Below, one piece after another: positions 51,401 to 58,584 of a stretch of DNA of 58,584 nucleotides. The stretch lies in contig NZ_JAPJZK010000002.1 of the NCBI RefSeq assembly GCF_026309355.1, positions 117,485 through 176,068 on the forward strand, written 5' to 3'. Numbering within the stretch: the stretch's first letter is position 1; every line of letters starts with the position of its first letter. The notes beneath the pieces are model-generated. The model had not been told where the DNA came from, ran no database searches, and saw nothing but the letters and a program-made list of their open reading frames with translations. The translations under genes and the position numbers were made by a program. This stretch comes from Spartinivicinus marinus (GTDB lineage Bacteria > Pseudomonadota > Gammaproteobacteria > Pseudomonadales > Zooshikellaceae).

Positions 51401-54301
51401 GTCGCGCTCTTTATTCAGAGCACTTAACAGATGCTCAAACGGAAGCGATGCATGCTCATATGCCTCCAACACCAACTGCCGAGTGTCCCGCAATAAATGG
51501 TCAACAGTAGGATTACCGGAAAGATCCAGCCTCATTGCCAATATATTGACAAAAAATCCAATTAAATTCTCAAACTCCAGCTGTTCCCGACCTGCTATTG
51601 TCGTTCCCAGACAGAGATCTTCGCGCCCACTATACTGATTGATAACGATGGCAAAGCTTGCTAGCAACGTCATATATAAGGTCGTATTCCTTTCCTGACT
51701 TTGACGTGCAACTTTAACAGCCAATTCTTTTGGATATTCATAATGAAAACTTCCAGCACTCCAAGCCTTGTCAGCTGGGCGAGGATAATCGTACGGCAAC
51801 GCCAAACCATCATCGTAATCAGCCAACTGCTCTTTCCAGTAAATCAGATGTTCACTTAAGTCCTGCTCGCGCTGCCACTGTGAGAAATCAGCATACTGCA
51901 ATGGCAAAGCTGGAAGAACAGCGTCAATTTCGCTTAGCGCAGCGGTATACAAGGCATGCAAATCGCGTACAATAAGATTGAGAGACCAGCCATCACTAAT
52001 AATGTGATGCATATTGATAAGCAAAGCATGATGACCATCTGCCGCCTTTAAAATAGAAACCTGAAATAACGGCCCTTTACTCAAATCAAAAACAAAAGCG
52101 GCTTGTTTTTCTATAATGCCAGGAACATCCTCTTCCTTCACTTCTAGAACAGGAACATCAAGCGTCAGTAAATCTGCAACAACCTGTTGCGGCTCGCCAT
52201 CAAAGGGAGATAAAGAAAACGTTGTTCGTAGAATTTCATGGCGATCAACAAGCATATTAACAGCTTTACGCATCGCCTCTATCGACAAGTCACCATGCAA
52301 ATGGAATGCGAAAACCAAATTATAACTGGTTCGCTGCTCTTCCATATTTTCATGAATAAACCAAAGACGCTCCTGCTCATAGGACAGCGGAATCTGCTTA
52401 TTTCGAGCAATATTCCCAACACCTTTATCCGCTACAATACCACTCTCAAGCAAAGCTTTATCTACCGCCACAGAAAATGTTTCCAGCTCGGGCATTTCAA
52501 ACAAAGTAGAAATAGGCAGGTCTACATTAAGCTCCTGGCGAATACGTGAAAAAAGCTGCGTCGCTAACAATGAGTGGCCACCGAGAGCAAAAAAGTTATC
52601 TGTTTTACCAACCTTTGGCGTCTTCCCCTCTTGTACAAGCACCTGCGCCCAAATATCAGCAAGAATTGTCTCCGTTTTCGTCGAAGGCGCTACAAAATCC
52701 GCATCTTCATTGTGTACAGTTGGTGCGGGTAAGCTTTGCCTATCTATTTTACTATTTGGTAATCGTGGAAGCTCCTGTAAAAACTCATAGAGAGTTGGAA
52801 CCATATAAGTTGGTAACTTCGCACCCAGATACTCACGCAGACACTCTTGATCAACACCATCTACAGCAATATCCAGTACTATATACACCACTAACTGTGG
52901 TGTTTTTGAATCTTGCGGCCATCCAATCACAGCAACTTCCTTTATGCCATCCATAGCCGCTATAACTTTTTCTACTTGCCTTACATCAACTCGATAACCA
53001 CGTATTTTGATCTCGTAGTCGCGACGTCCTATAAACTCCAGAGCCCCCCCCTCCAGATAACGGGCCATGTCACCGGTTTTATACATACATGTTCCAGGTT
53101 GACCATAGATATTGGGGATAAACCTCTCGGCTGTAAGACCCGGCCGCTGAAAGTAACCACGTGCAATACCCACACTACTTACATAAACCTCACCAAGAAT
53201 ACCCACCGGAGATACACGCAACCCTTCATCTAAAACATAAACATCACTATTTGCTATTGGATAGCCAACTGGCACAAAACCACTACTACCCTTAGCATCC
53301 AAAGGATCGCAATATGTCATGTCATTCATTTCAGTACAGCCGTAAATATACCAGACCTTCGCCTTGGGCATTACTTGCTGAATTCGCTCAAACAATTCAT
53401 CAGAAAGCGGCTCAATAGAAACAAACAAATACTTTATTGAAGACAGCTGAGAAGGAGAGCTTTCCAGATAATCAAGAATTGCTTCTAGCTGCGAAGGGAA
53501 CGTATATAGCCGAGATACGCCATGGCTTTCCATCATTTTTACAAAAACAGGGATATCTTTGACAACACTATCCTCAACAAATAACTGAGGAACCCCCTTC
53601 AAGAGTCCAGCAAATATTTCCTTCGTTGAAATAGCAAAAGATATCGATGTTTTTTGTGCCACCAACTCCTCACCAACAAATGGCTCTCTTTCCCACAATG
53701 CATGAAGACAGTTAAGCAACTGACGATGAGGAACCATAACCCCTTTTGGTAAACCTGTTGAGCCCGAAGTATACATAACACAAGCTAGCTGTTCCGGATG
53801 TATTACCACCTTCCGAGAAAGCACTGACGCACAAGAAAGCTCTTCATTTCCAATTAACACAACCGGAGTATTAAGGTTTCCAACATTACCAAGCAAATCA
53901 CTATCTGTTACTAGTAATACAGGGTTCGCATCAATCAGGATTTGCTTTACATAATTTGCCGGGTACTCGGGATCTAACGGAACATAACAACCACCGGCCT
54001 TGAGCACAGCCAAATAGGAAACGAGCAAATGCTCGGATCGAGTCAAATACAAGCCAACTCTTTTGTCAGCAGCAACCCCTTTTTCAATCAATAGATTAGC
54101 TAGCTGGCAAACTCTTTTATTTAGCTCACAATAACTTAGCTCGCCATCGCCACTTTTACATGCTATTGCCTCTGGCGTATCTTCAACTTGCTTATCAAAA
54201 AGGGCTACAATACTCTTTGAAAAATCAAAATCTTTAACCAGTTGCAATGAACGAACATCAACACTTTCTAATCCGTCCAAAGAAAAATCGGATAACTTCA
54301 T
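48413..54301 (-). CDS. Nonribosomal peptide synthetase, A-PCP-C-A-PCP-TE
   Basis: 1962 residues. A1 (about 30-520: YTSGSTGLPKG, YGCTEMND, YKTGD, LPNSKIDR), PCP1 (DNFFALGGHSLL), C (about 640-1070: MHHIISDGWS), A2 (about 1090-1600: YTSGSTGKPKG, NNYGCTELND, LPNGKLDR), PCP2 (DNFFALGGDSLL), type I TE (about 1700-1962: nucleophile Ser in LVGWSSGGLFA, His in GGGHYSIL). In both A domains the A4 region reads FAIS/FAVS, so the Asp235 that normally binds the alpha-amino group is Ala, and both have Lys at 239 and Asp at 330 by my alignment. A standard alpha-amino acid is therefore unlikely as substrate. No C domain precedes A1, so A1 is a loading module. An AAAGG site precedes the ATG. Confidence 0.93.
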   Translation of the reverse strand: MKLSDFSLDGLESVDVRSLQLVKDFDFSKSIVALFDKQVEDTPEAIACKSGDGELSYCELNKRVCQLANLLIEKGVAADKRVGLYLTRSEHLLVSYLAVLKAGGCYVPLDPEYPANYVKQILIDANPVLLVTDSDLLGNVGNLNTPVVLIGNEELSCASVLSRKVVIHPEQLACVMYTSGSTGLPKGVMVPHRQLLNCLHALWEREPFVGEELVAQKTSISFAISTKEIFAGLLKGVPQLFVEDSVVKDIPVFVKMMESHGVSRLYTFPSQLEAILDYLESSPSQLSSIKYLFVSIEPLSDELFERIQQVMPKAKVWYIYGCTEMNDMTYCDPLDAKGSSGFVPVGYPIANSDVYVLDEGLRVSPVGILGEVYVSSVGIARGYFQRPGLTAERFIPNIYGQPGTCMYKTGDMARYLEGGALEFIGRRDYEIKIRGYRVDVRQVEKVIAAMDGIKEVAVIGWPQDSKTPQLVVYIVLDIAVDGVDQECLREYLGAKLPTYMVPTLYEFLQELPRLPNSKIDRQSLPAPTVHNEDADFVAPSTKTETILADIWAQVLVQEGKTPKVGKTDNFFALGGHSLLATQLFSRIRQELNVDLPISTLFEMPELETFSVAVDKALLESGIVADKGVGNIARNKQIPLSYEQERLWFIHENMEEQRTSYNLVFAFHLHGDLSIEAMRKAVNMLVDRHEILRTTFSLSPFDGEPQQVVADLLTLDVPVLEVKEEDVPGIIEKQAAFVFDLSKGPLFQVSILKAADGHHALLINMHHIISDGWSLNLIVRDLHALYTAALSEIDAVLPALPLQYADFSQWQREQDLSEHLIYWKEQLADYDDGLALPYDYPRPADKAWSAGSFHYEYPKELAVKVARQSQERNTTLYMTLLASFAIVINQYSGREDLCLGTTIAGREQLEFENLIGFFVNILAMRLDLSGNPTVDHLLRDTRQLVLEAYEHASLPFEHLLSALNKERDSSLIPLVPVMLRHQNFPTAEIDNLRGDVSMQPASVGERTTPSELDLQFYGDGEYLQVTVEYAKELFSESTVQALIAQHQNVLEFLVENQGCRLRDIPTLVSGDAEKLKGVNQTDVDINLHQSIADIFECQVKETPYAVACISVDEFDPRLNYASERTLTYSLLNERANQLAALLKQKGCGVAGRVAIHCERSLEFLASMLAVFKVGGCYIPIDPAYSEAVISDMLGDVEPDFVLTSGKSGKLERWETLSVALNPTLGWENTDLASMSEANSSIKVAPNQTACIMYTSGSTGKPKGVMVPYSQILNWLEASWKRAPLAEGDVILQKTSSAFAVSVKEMLTGLMAGNRQVILPDAVVKDAKALMLAIEHWRVSHIYLVPSHLQALVDVLSQDKESSWGSVKQITTAGEPLSAGLVESVRDCLPSVTIWNNYGCTELNDTTYSLVSSDQQQQPLSIGTPIANTKIYVLDKHLRQVPRGAVGKLYVDSIGMAQGYWQQQKITAERFIPNPYSATPGSRMYKTGDLVRQLEDGSLEYIGRDDFEVKVRGYRIDVRQVEAAAMEHSSVQQICVVGWPLGANAPQLAAYIVVKNGGGLTVQNVRDLLNESLPAYMVPTLFTFVDALPKLPNGKLDRLSLPEPKMSGDSDQYVSPRNETELRLVEIFIMLLNVEKVGVNDNFFALGGDSLLTIRLARAIYEMFQIDIPSSVVFNSKTLADIALYLNASDGIEYKPTVLVPLKVNSGKPNVFCIHPIGGKVFYYKDLSDVLGEAFNICGITSLENMTYSSIRELAEFYADELVKYQSDDAFNLVGWSSGGLFALEIASVLEERGKNVAYLGLLDSSLIPHYSTQEDHNAFLAVLNILATLRRQGFAPSEVNKIVEFIKAKGWDEGVFAASEKETALKALTEHLNIKIELDSFGYILEQLEVTREYLSLLVGYTPKKKGGQVYYYKASEEQEEAELLNALSLESENKRVIGGGHYSILEGENAVELGRRILEDIV

Positions 54302-54559
54302 TTACTTATACCTTTTTCAGTGGTCATTAGCACAACCATCACTTATACTCGATTCCGAAGTTTTTTTAGGTTGACTAGCAGGGAGAGAGACTCAGAAGAC
54401 TGGACTACAGGTATGGTTCCATTTCTTCGCCTAGCAAAGAACGATCAACACGACACCTGCAGACCAGTAATGGTGTAGTATATCGTGCTTCTACTTTAAT
54501 AGCGACTAGATGACGACTTGTGTTGATTACCCGGCATGGTTCAGAAATAGGTGTTTTTA
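54302..54559. other. Region upstream of the NRPS gene
   Basis: No gene. It should hold the NRPS promoter; I see no clear -35/-10 pair on the minus strand. Its right part grades into IS5-type remnant sequence. Confidence 0.35.
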
Positions 54560-54754
54560 GTGAACATTGGGCGATCGAGAACCTACCACAGCAGTAGTAT
54601 AAAAATTAGGCCGTTGTTGAGATATAAAACCATCATTGGTCCCAAGCTCAAAGCACGTCAATTACCGCAACAAAAAACCGAGGCTGAGGTATCCGTGCGC
54701 GTGTTAAATAGAATGACGAGTCTTGGCATGCCTATTTCTGTAAAAATTGGATAA
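54560..54754 (+). pseudogene. IS5-family transposase C-terminal remnant
   Basis: The frame around 'LRYKTIIGPKLKARQLPQQK' and 'TEAEVSVRVLNRMTSLGMPI' matches the typical end of IS5-family DDE transposases. No catalytic residues are present. Confidence 0.7.
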
Positions 54755-54836
54755 ATAGTGGACTGAATGCCTCAGCACGCCTGATTTTTCGATTTATTCA
54801 ACAACGCCGCTCACCATTAGGTAATAGCACTTCTTT

Positions 54837-55019
54837 TCAACTAAACCCATTACATGAAAATGAAGTCGGCTCACCCCAGCGATTCGCTTTAGCAGGCATC
54901 ATTGCAATAAGTGAATCAATACCTATACACAAGTAGTAGTCATAAAGCAGGTCTTGTAATTCTTTGGCGAGGCTAGACTTCCCAGAACTACTTGCACCAT
55001 TTAAATAGATTACATCCAT
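54837..55019 (-). pseudogene. Chloramphenicol-phosphotransferase-like kinase, truncated
   Basis: 60 residues: MDVIYLNGASSSGKSSLAKE carries the P-loop GASSSGKSS of CPT-like AAA kinases, then 'YYLCIGIDSLIAMMPAKANR' and an early stop. The complete enzyme is about 180 residues, so two thirds are missing. Probably cut off by the rearrangements that left the IS5 remnant. Confidence 0.7.
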
Positions 55020-55067
55020 TACCCCATACCCACCTTATTCCAATGTATTTAATACTGCTAGCTTGTG

Positions 55068-55271
55068 TTATTTTTGCTCAATACAGCTTGGGCTATTTTT
55101 TTCGATCAAGTTCGTAGTGGGCTTATTTTTATCTGATAGATTCAGTTTATTTAGATTTTTTGACTCATCACAATATTGAATACTGATAATATCATTGGTA
55201 TTTTCATAAAACTTGGCTGAATGAATCTTTGTATAACGAATACCTTGTTTATCCAATATTTCGGGGCCCAT
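55068..55271 (-). CDS. Small hypothetical open frame
   Basis: 67 residues ('MGPEILDKQGIRYTKIHSAK', 'NDIISIQYCDESKNLNKLNL'). It has the composition of a real protein but no recognisable domain or good ribosome-binding site. It could be a remnant. Low confidence. Confidence 0.25.
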   Translation of the reverse strand: MGPEILDKQGIRYTKIHSAKFYENTNDIISIQYCDESKNLNKLNLSDKNKPTTNLIEKNSPSCIEQK

Positions 55272-55604
55272 CTAATTTAGACTAGTACATCATTTCAAAG
55301 CAACTGTAGGGTAACGCTGTCGAGAGGTTTACCAGAGCCAATGGTTCTGGCTTTGCGACAGGACAATTAAATTGATTTCATGTACTAGATGAATATATAA
55401 ATCATCATACCCCATGATACACGCAAAGATGGTCAAAAAATAATTATTCATACGATGTTATGGATGGATGGCCACGATCCAAATTATGCATCAGAATAGT
55501 CAATAACTGTGGTATTATATTGATTTAAATTACAACACTAATTCATTTATAAATCCTGAGTAGTGTAGTGGCCAATACTTATCCAAAATATCAACAAATT
55601 AAAG
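55272..55604. other. Non-coding region with a single IS end
   Basis: No gene. At about 55466-55490 lies GATGGCCACGATCCAAATTA, related to the ends at 44959, 45425 and 48222. Around 55349 a GGCTTTGCGACAGGAC segment resembles an IS6-type end. Confidence 0.4.
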
Positions 55605-56158
55605 GGTTCTGTCGCAAAGTTTAGCCTGAAATGATAACCTTCGTAACCCTTCCCAGAATCATGGTTGTTTTGTAGTCACGATGAGTGCTGATGAACGCTT
55701 TAAAGGTTGTCACTTTCCCAAGTGCGTTGTACTGCAAGTGGTGTATTATTACCTTCGGTTTGCACTGAGCTACCGCGATATTGAAGAGCTTATGCAAGAT
55801 CGGAATGTTCCCGTTGACCACGCCACTATTCAACGCTGGGTGGTGACCTACTCATCTAAGTTAGAAAAACAGTTTCGAAAGAAGAAATCACCTGTCGGCA
55901 ACAGCTGGCGTATGGATGAGACGTATATCCGGGTAAAAAAAGACTGGTACTATTTGTACAGGGCCGTGGACAAAGCGGGACAAACCATTGACTTCTTATT
56001 TACCAAGCACCGGGACACTAAGGCTGCCAAGCGATTTTTCAAAAAGGCCAGTCTGCTAATCCAATGGCTAAACATAAGACAATTTTGAACAGTTTTGTGC
56101 TTTAGTAGGCTACCAAAATAAGTTTGTTTTTAACCTAAATAATTTTTGCGACAGAACC
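55605..56158 (+). mobile_element. Internally deleted IS6-family element (554 bp)
   Basis: Perfect terminal repeats GGTTCTGTCGCAAA (55605-55618) and TTTGCGACAGAACC (56145-56158). Intact IS6 elements are about 800 bp, so roughly 250 bp of the transposase are gone. I find no 8-bp target duplication (CAAATTAAAG against ATATATATAA). Confidence 0.85.
55681..56088 (+). pseudogene. IS6-family transposase with 3' deletion
   Basis: 135 residues: 'GCHFPKCVVLQVVYYYLRFALSYRDIEE' (split here across the N-terminal HTH), 'VDHATIQRWVVTYSSKLEKQ', 'SWRMDETYIRVKKDWYYLYR' with the first Asp and 'VDKAGQTIDFLFTKHRDTKA' with the region of the second. The catalytic Glu part is missing and the end (ASLLIQWLNIRQF) is off-pattern. 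Inactive on its own. Confidence 0.85.
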
Positions 56159-56218
56159 ATATATATAACGTTTAAATAACTGTCAGATAGGTTTGACAGT
56201 TTAATCATAGGAAAAATT

Positions 56219-57250
56219 ATGGGCCTAGAAAATCAGATATCCGAATTTACATTCGATACTTTTTTTAATAATGTCAATGGATATTATCGTACTGCAGCGG
56301 TGAAAGCAGCGATAGAACTCGGCATATTTGACATCGTGGGTGAAAACCGCAAGTCAATAGATGAAGTTGCCAATGAATGTCAGTCTTCTCGGCGAGGAAT
56401 TCGGATTTTGTGTTATTTCCTTGCTTCTATTGGCTTTTTGAAAGTGGATGGTGATGTTTTTTACATGACTAGGGAAATGGTGATGTTCCTTTCGAGAAAA
56501 GCACCAGGGTATTTGGGAGATAGTATAGACTTTCTGTTGTCTCCGTACATTATGAGTGCTTTCGATGATTTAGCGTCGGTTATACGAACAGGTGAAATTC
56601 GATTGTCTTCTGATGGTGTTGTCGCCCCGGATCATCCTCAGTGGGTCATGTTCGCGCGAGCAATGAGCTCGATGATGTCTTTGCCTTCTGTACTTTTAGC
56701 GGAATTGGTTGATACGCAACCTAATAAGCCTATTAAAGTATTGGATGTTGCCGCTGGTCATGGATTGTTTGGCACAGCGGTAGCCCGTAAAAACCCAAAT
56801 GCGCAAGTAACCTTTCTCGATTGGGAGAATGTATTGCAAGTAGCAAAGGAAAATGTCGCAAAGGCAGGTGTAGAAGATAGAGCGCAGTTTATGCCCGGCA
56901 GTGCTTTTGATGTTGATTGGGGGGAAGGGTACGACGCCGTTTTGTTGACCAACTTCTTGCATCACTTTGATAAGGAGGGGTGTCAGGTAATTTTGGAAAA
57001 GGCCAAGGCTGCCTTAAATGAAAATGGTAGAGCGTATGTCTTTGAGTTTATCGCAAATGAAGACAGAATATCGCCATCGCTGGCGGCGGCGACAAGTATG
57101 ATGATGTTGGGAACGACACCTGCGGGTGAGGTATACACCTATTCAGATATAAAAGAGATGTTCGAAAACGTAAATTACTCAAATGTCGAACTACGGCCAA
57201 TTCCACCAGCTATGGAAAATGTTGTTGTAGGATATAAAAATAGTCTCTAA
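56219..57250 (+). CDS. SAM-dependent O-methyltransferase (Methyltransf_2 type)
   Basis: 343 residues, the usual length. The N-terminal dimerisation helix-turn-helix ('AVKAAIELGIFDIVGENRKS', 'ANECQSSRRGIRILCYFLAS') is followed by the SAM-binding motif 'VLDVAAGHGLFGTAVARKNP', then 'VTFLDWENVL' and 'DAVLLTNFLHHFDKEGC', the latter with the His-His region. This family methylates hydroxyl or phenolic groups in secondary metabolism. AGGAAAAATT precedes the ATG. It lies 54 bp upstream of a second NRPS gene and probably tailors its product. Confidence 0.88.
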   Translation: MGLENQISEFTFDTFFNNVNGYYRTAAVKAAIELGIFDIVGENRKSIDEVANECQSSRRGIRILCYFLASIGFLKVDGDVFYMTREMVMFLSRKAPGYLGDSIDFLLSPYIMSAFDDLASVIRTGEIRLSSDGVVAPDHPQWVMFARAMSSMMSLPSVLLAELVDTQPNKPIKVLDVAAGHGLFGTAVARKNPNAQVTFLDWENVLQVAKENVAKAGVEDRAQFMPGSAFDVDWGEGYDAVLLTNFLHHFDKEGCQVILEKAKAALNENGRAYVFEFIANEDRISPSLAAATSMMMLGTTPAGEVYTYSDIKEMFENVNYSNVELRPIPPAMENVVVGYKNSL

Positions 57251-57304
57251 AAATTGTGATGAAACGATTTTTGAGCGTAGGAATTTAATAAGCGGTTACG
57301 AAAT

Positions 57305-58584
57305 ATGGTTGCTGTAACAGATAATGAAAAGCTGGCGAATATGTTGTTCATGCCGACGCAGGTAGAACTTCCAGAGGGTAAGAGTATATATAGGCTATTT
57401 GAAGAGCAGGTGGAAAAGACTCCAAACGAAATAGCCGCTGTTTTTGGTGAGCAGCAAATCACTTATGCTAATTTGAATGTGAAGGCTAATCAGCTGGCCA
57501 GGCATTTACTGAAAAAAAGTATCGGTGACAATACCATGGTTGCGGTATTGATGAGTCGGAGTATTTATTGCCTGGTCGCTTTACTTGCATCGATGAAGGC
57601 TGGCGCAATATACACTCCAATTGACATGAAATTACCACAAAAACGTGTTGATTATATTCTCGATGATTGTGGTGCAAAGCACGTTCTTGTAGATGTCGAT
57701 TCTCCCTTTGACAAAATTGACCCAGAGAAAGCTGAGCTAATACGTGTCGATGCTGAGGATATCTATACAGGAGACGACGCAAATCTGGATATGGATGTCA
57801 GCAAAGATCAGGCTGTTTATTGTATTTATACATCAGGCTCTACTGGGCAACCTAAGGGTGTGCTGGTGCAGAGCAAGGGGTTAATGAACTACATTCTGTG
57901 GGCCAAAAAACAATATACCAGTGAAAGTACAAAGTATTTTGCATTCTATTCGCCACTGAATTTCGATCTGACGGTAACATCTATCTTTGTTCCTCTTATT
58001 TCCGGGATGACAATTTGTATATATTCAGATACAAATGATGATGTACCGGTTATCAATAGAGTTATTGAAGATAATAGAGTCGATATTCTTAAGCTTACGC
58101 CAGCGCACTTGGCTTTACTGGAGGGTGAAGATTTAAGCGAATCTAATTTAAAAGTCTTAATCCTGGGTGGCGAGGATTTAAAGGTTGAGGTTGCGCGTAA
58201 GGTAGACAAGAAGCTTGGTGGTCGAGCACTTATCTACAATGAGTATGGTCCTACTGAGACCGTCGTGGGTTGTATGATATATATGTATGATCCTTTAGTG
58301 GATGTGTCAGGCTCTGTTCCTATCGGTCGTCCAATTGATAACATGCAGATATATTTGTTGGATGATGAGCTGAATCCTGTTACTGACTTAGGGATAGGTG
58401 AAATCTATATTGCAGGACTTGGTGTATCACTCGGGTATAAGAATAAACCTGATATGACGGAAAAAAGTTTTATCAAAGACCCGTTCGAAGGTGGTTTTAT
58501 GTATAAAAGTGGTGACCTGGGTAAAGTTAATGATGATGGGCACCTTGTTTATCTTGGAAGAAAAGATTCTCAAGTTAAGCTAAA
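57305..58584 (+). CDS. Nonribosomal peptide synthetase, adenylation domain (continues beyond window)
   Basis: At least 426 residues, open to the window edge. It begins directly with an A domain: 'QVEKTPNEIAAVFGEQQITY', A3 'YTSGSTGQPKGVLV', A4 'SPLNFDLTVTSIFVPL' (here the Asp235 of amino-acid-activating domains is present), A5 'NEYGPTETVVGC' and A7 'YKSGDLGKVNDDG'. Unlike the two A domains of the leftward NRPS, it should take an alpha-amino acid. No C domain precedes it, so it is another loading module. The start ATG at 57305 has only a weak ribosome-binding site. Confidence 0.88.
   Translation, partial: MVAVTDNEKLANMLFMPTQVELPEGKSIYRLFEEQVEKTPNEIAAVFGEQQITYANLNVKANQLARHLLKKSIGDNTMVAVLMSRSIYCLVALLASMKAGAIYTPIDMKLPQKRVDYILDDCGAKHVLVDVDSPFDKIDPEKAELIRVDAEDIYTGDDANLDMDVSKDQAVYCIYTSGSTGQPKGVLVQSKGLMNYILWAKKQYTSESTKYFAFYSPLNFDLTVTSIFVPLISGMTICIYSDTNDDVPVINRVIEDNRVDILKLTPAHLALLEGEDLSESNLKVLILGGEDLKVEVARKVDKKLGGRALIYNEYGPTETVVGCMIYMYDPLVDVSGSVPIGRPIDNMQIYLLDDELNPVTDLGIGEIYIAGLGVSLGYKNKPDMTEKSFIKDPFEGGFMYKSGDLGKVNDDGHLVYLGRKDSQVKL

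Noticed and set aside
49678-53233. Several plus-strand open frames within the NRPS gene
   Set aside because: They are antisense to a continuous 1962-codon gene with complete domain structure and resemble nothing.

Overview
The window looks like part of a low-GC replicon, very probably a large plasmid, from a marine-type gammaproteobacterium. The left edge holds a Rep_3-type initiator gene with a tandem 21-bp iteron array, followed by a ParB-like HTH protein. A KfrA-like plasmid protein lies further in. The CRISPR-Cas type, the UmuDC operon and the IS families all fit Gammaproteobacteria; the genus is not determined.

Layout: 1-1460 replication initiator and iteron origin; 1786-5800 ParB-like gene, LexA-controlled umuDC, a SRAP/YedK-like gene and a GNAT-like gene; 6175-17000 a complete Type I-F CRISPR-Cas island with a 25-repeat array, csy4-csy3-csy2-csy1 leftward, cas1-cas2/3 rightward and an 11-repeat array. 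17305-34169 is a modular region of small, mostly leftward single genes (periplasmic binding proteins, zinc ribbons, small membrane proteins, a DUF4274-like protein, a lipoprotein) separated by a conserved two-hairpin repeat in short (~75 bp) and long (~265 bp) forms. One long copy is split by an IS66-bounded unit carrying a secreted PI-PLC/ricin-lectin protein, with an intact 8-bp target duplication. 34663-39124 carries kfrA, an MscS channel and two more binding proteins. 39456-47203 is an insertion-sequence graveyard that includes two identical IS66 copies. 47206-58584 is a nonribosomal peptide locus: a cysteine-nucleophile alpha/beta hydrolase and an A-PCP-C-A-PCP-TE synthetase leftward, and an O-methyltransferase and the start of a second synthetase rightward.

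The most important observation is in the 129-bp gap between the divergent csy1 and cas1 genes. It contains a degenerate mini-CRISPR: repeat-like, 25-nt spacer-like, repeat-like. The first pseudo-repeat keeps the hairpin by compensatory base changes. Its pseudo-spacer matches the csy1 promoter/start-codon region at 20 of 25 positions, in exact register next to a 5'-CC PAM, with the first two mismatches at positions 6 and 12, which Type I complexes do not read. The same CC PAM can be deduced independently from overlapping spacers in the two arrays. This is the structure expected of a CreR-type guide RNA with which the Csy complex represses its own operon. The two arrays also hold spacers against the same three loci of related invaders.
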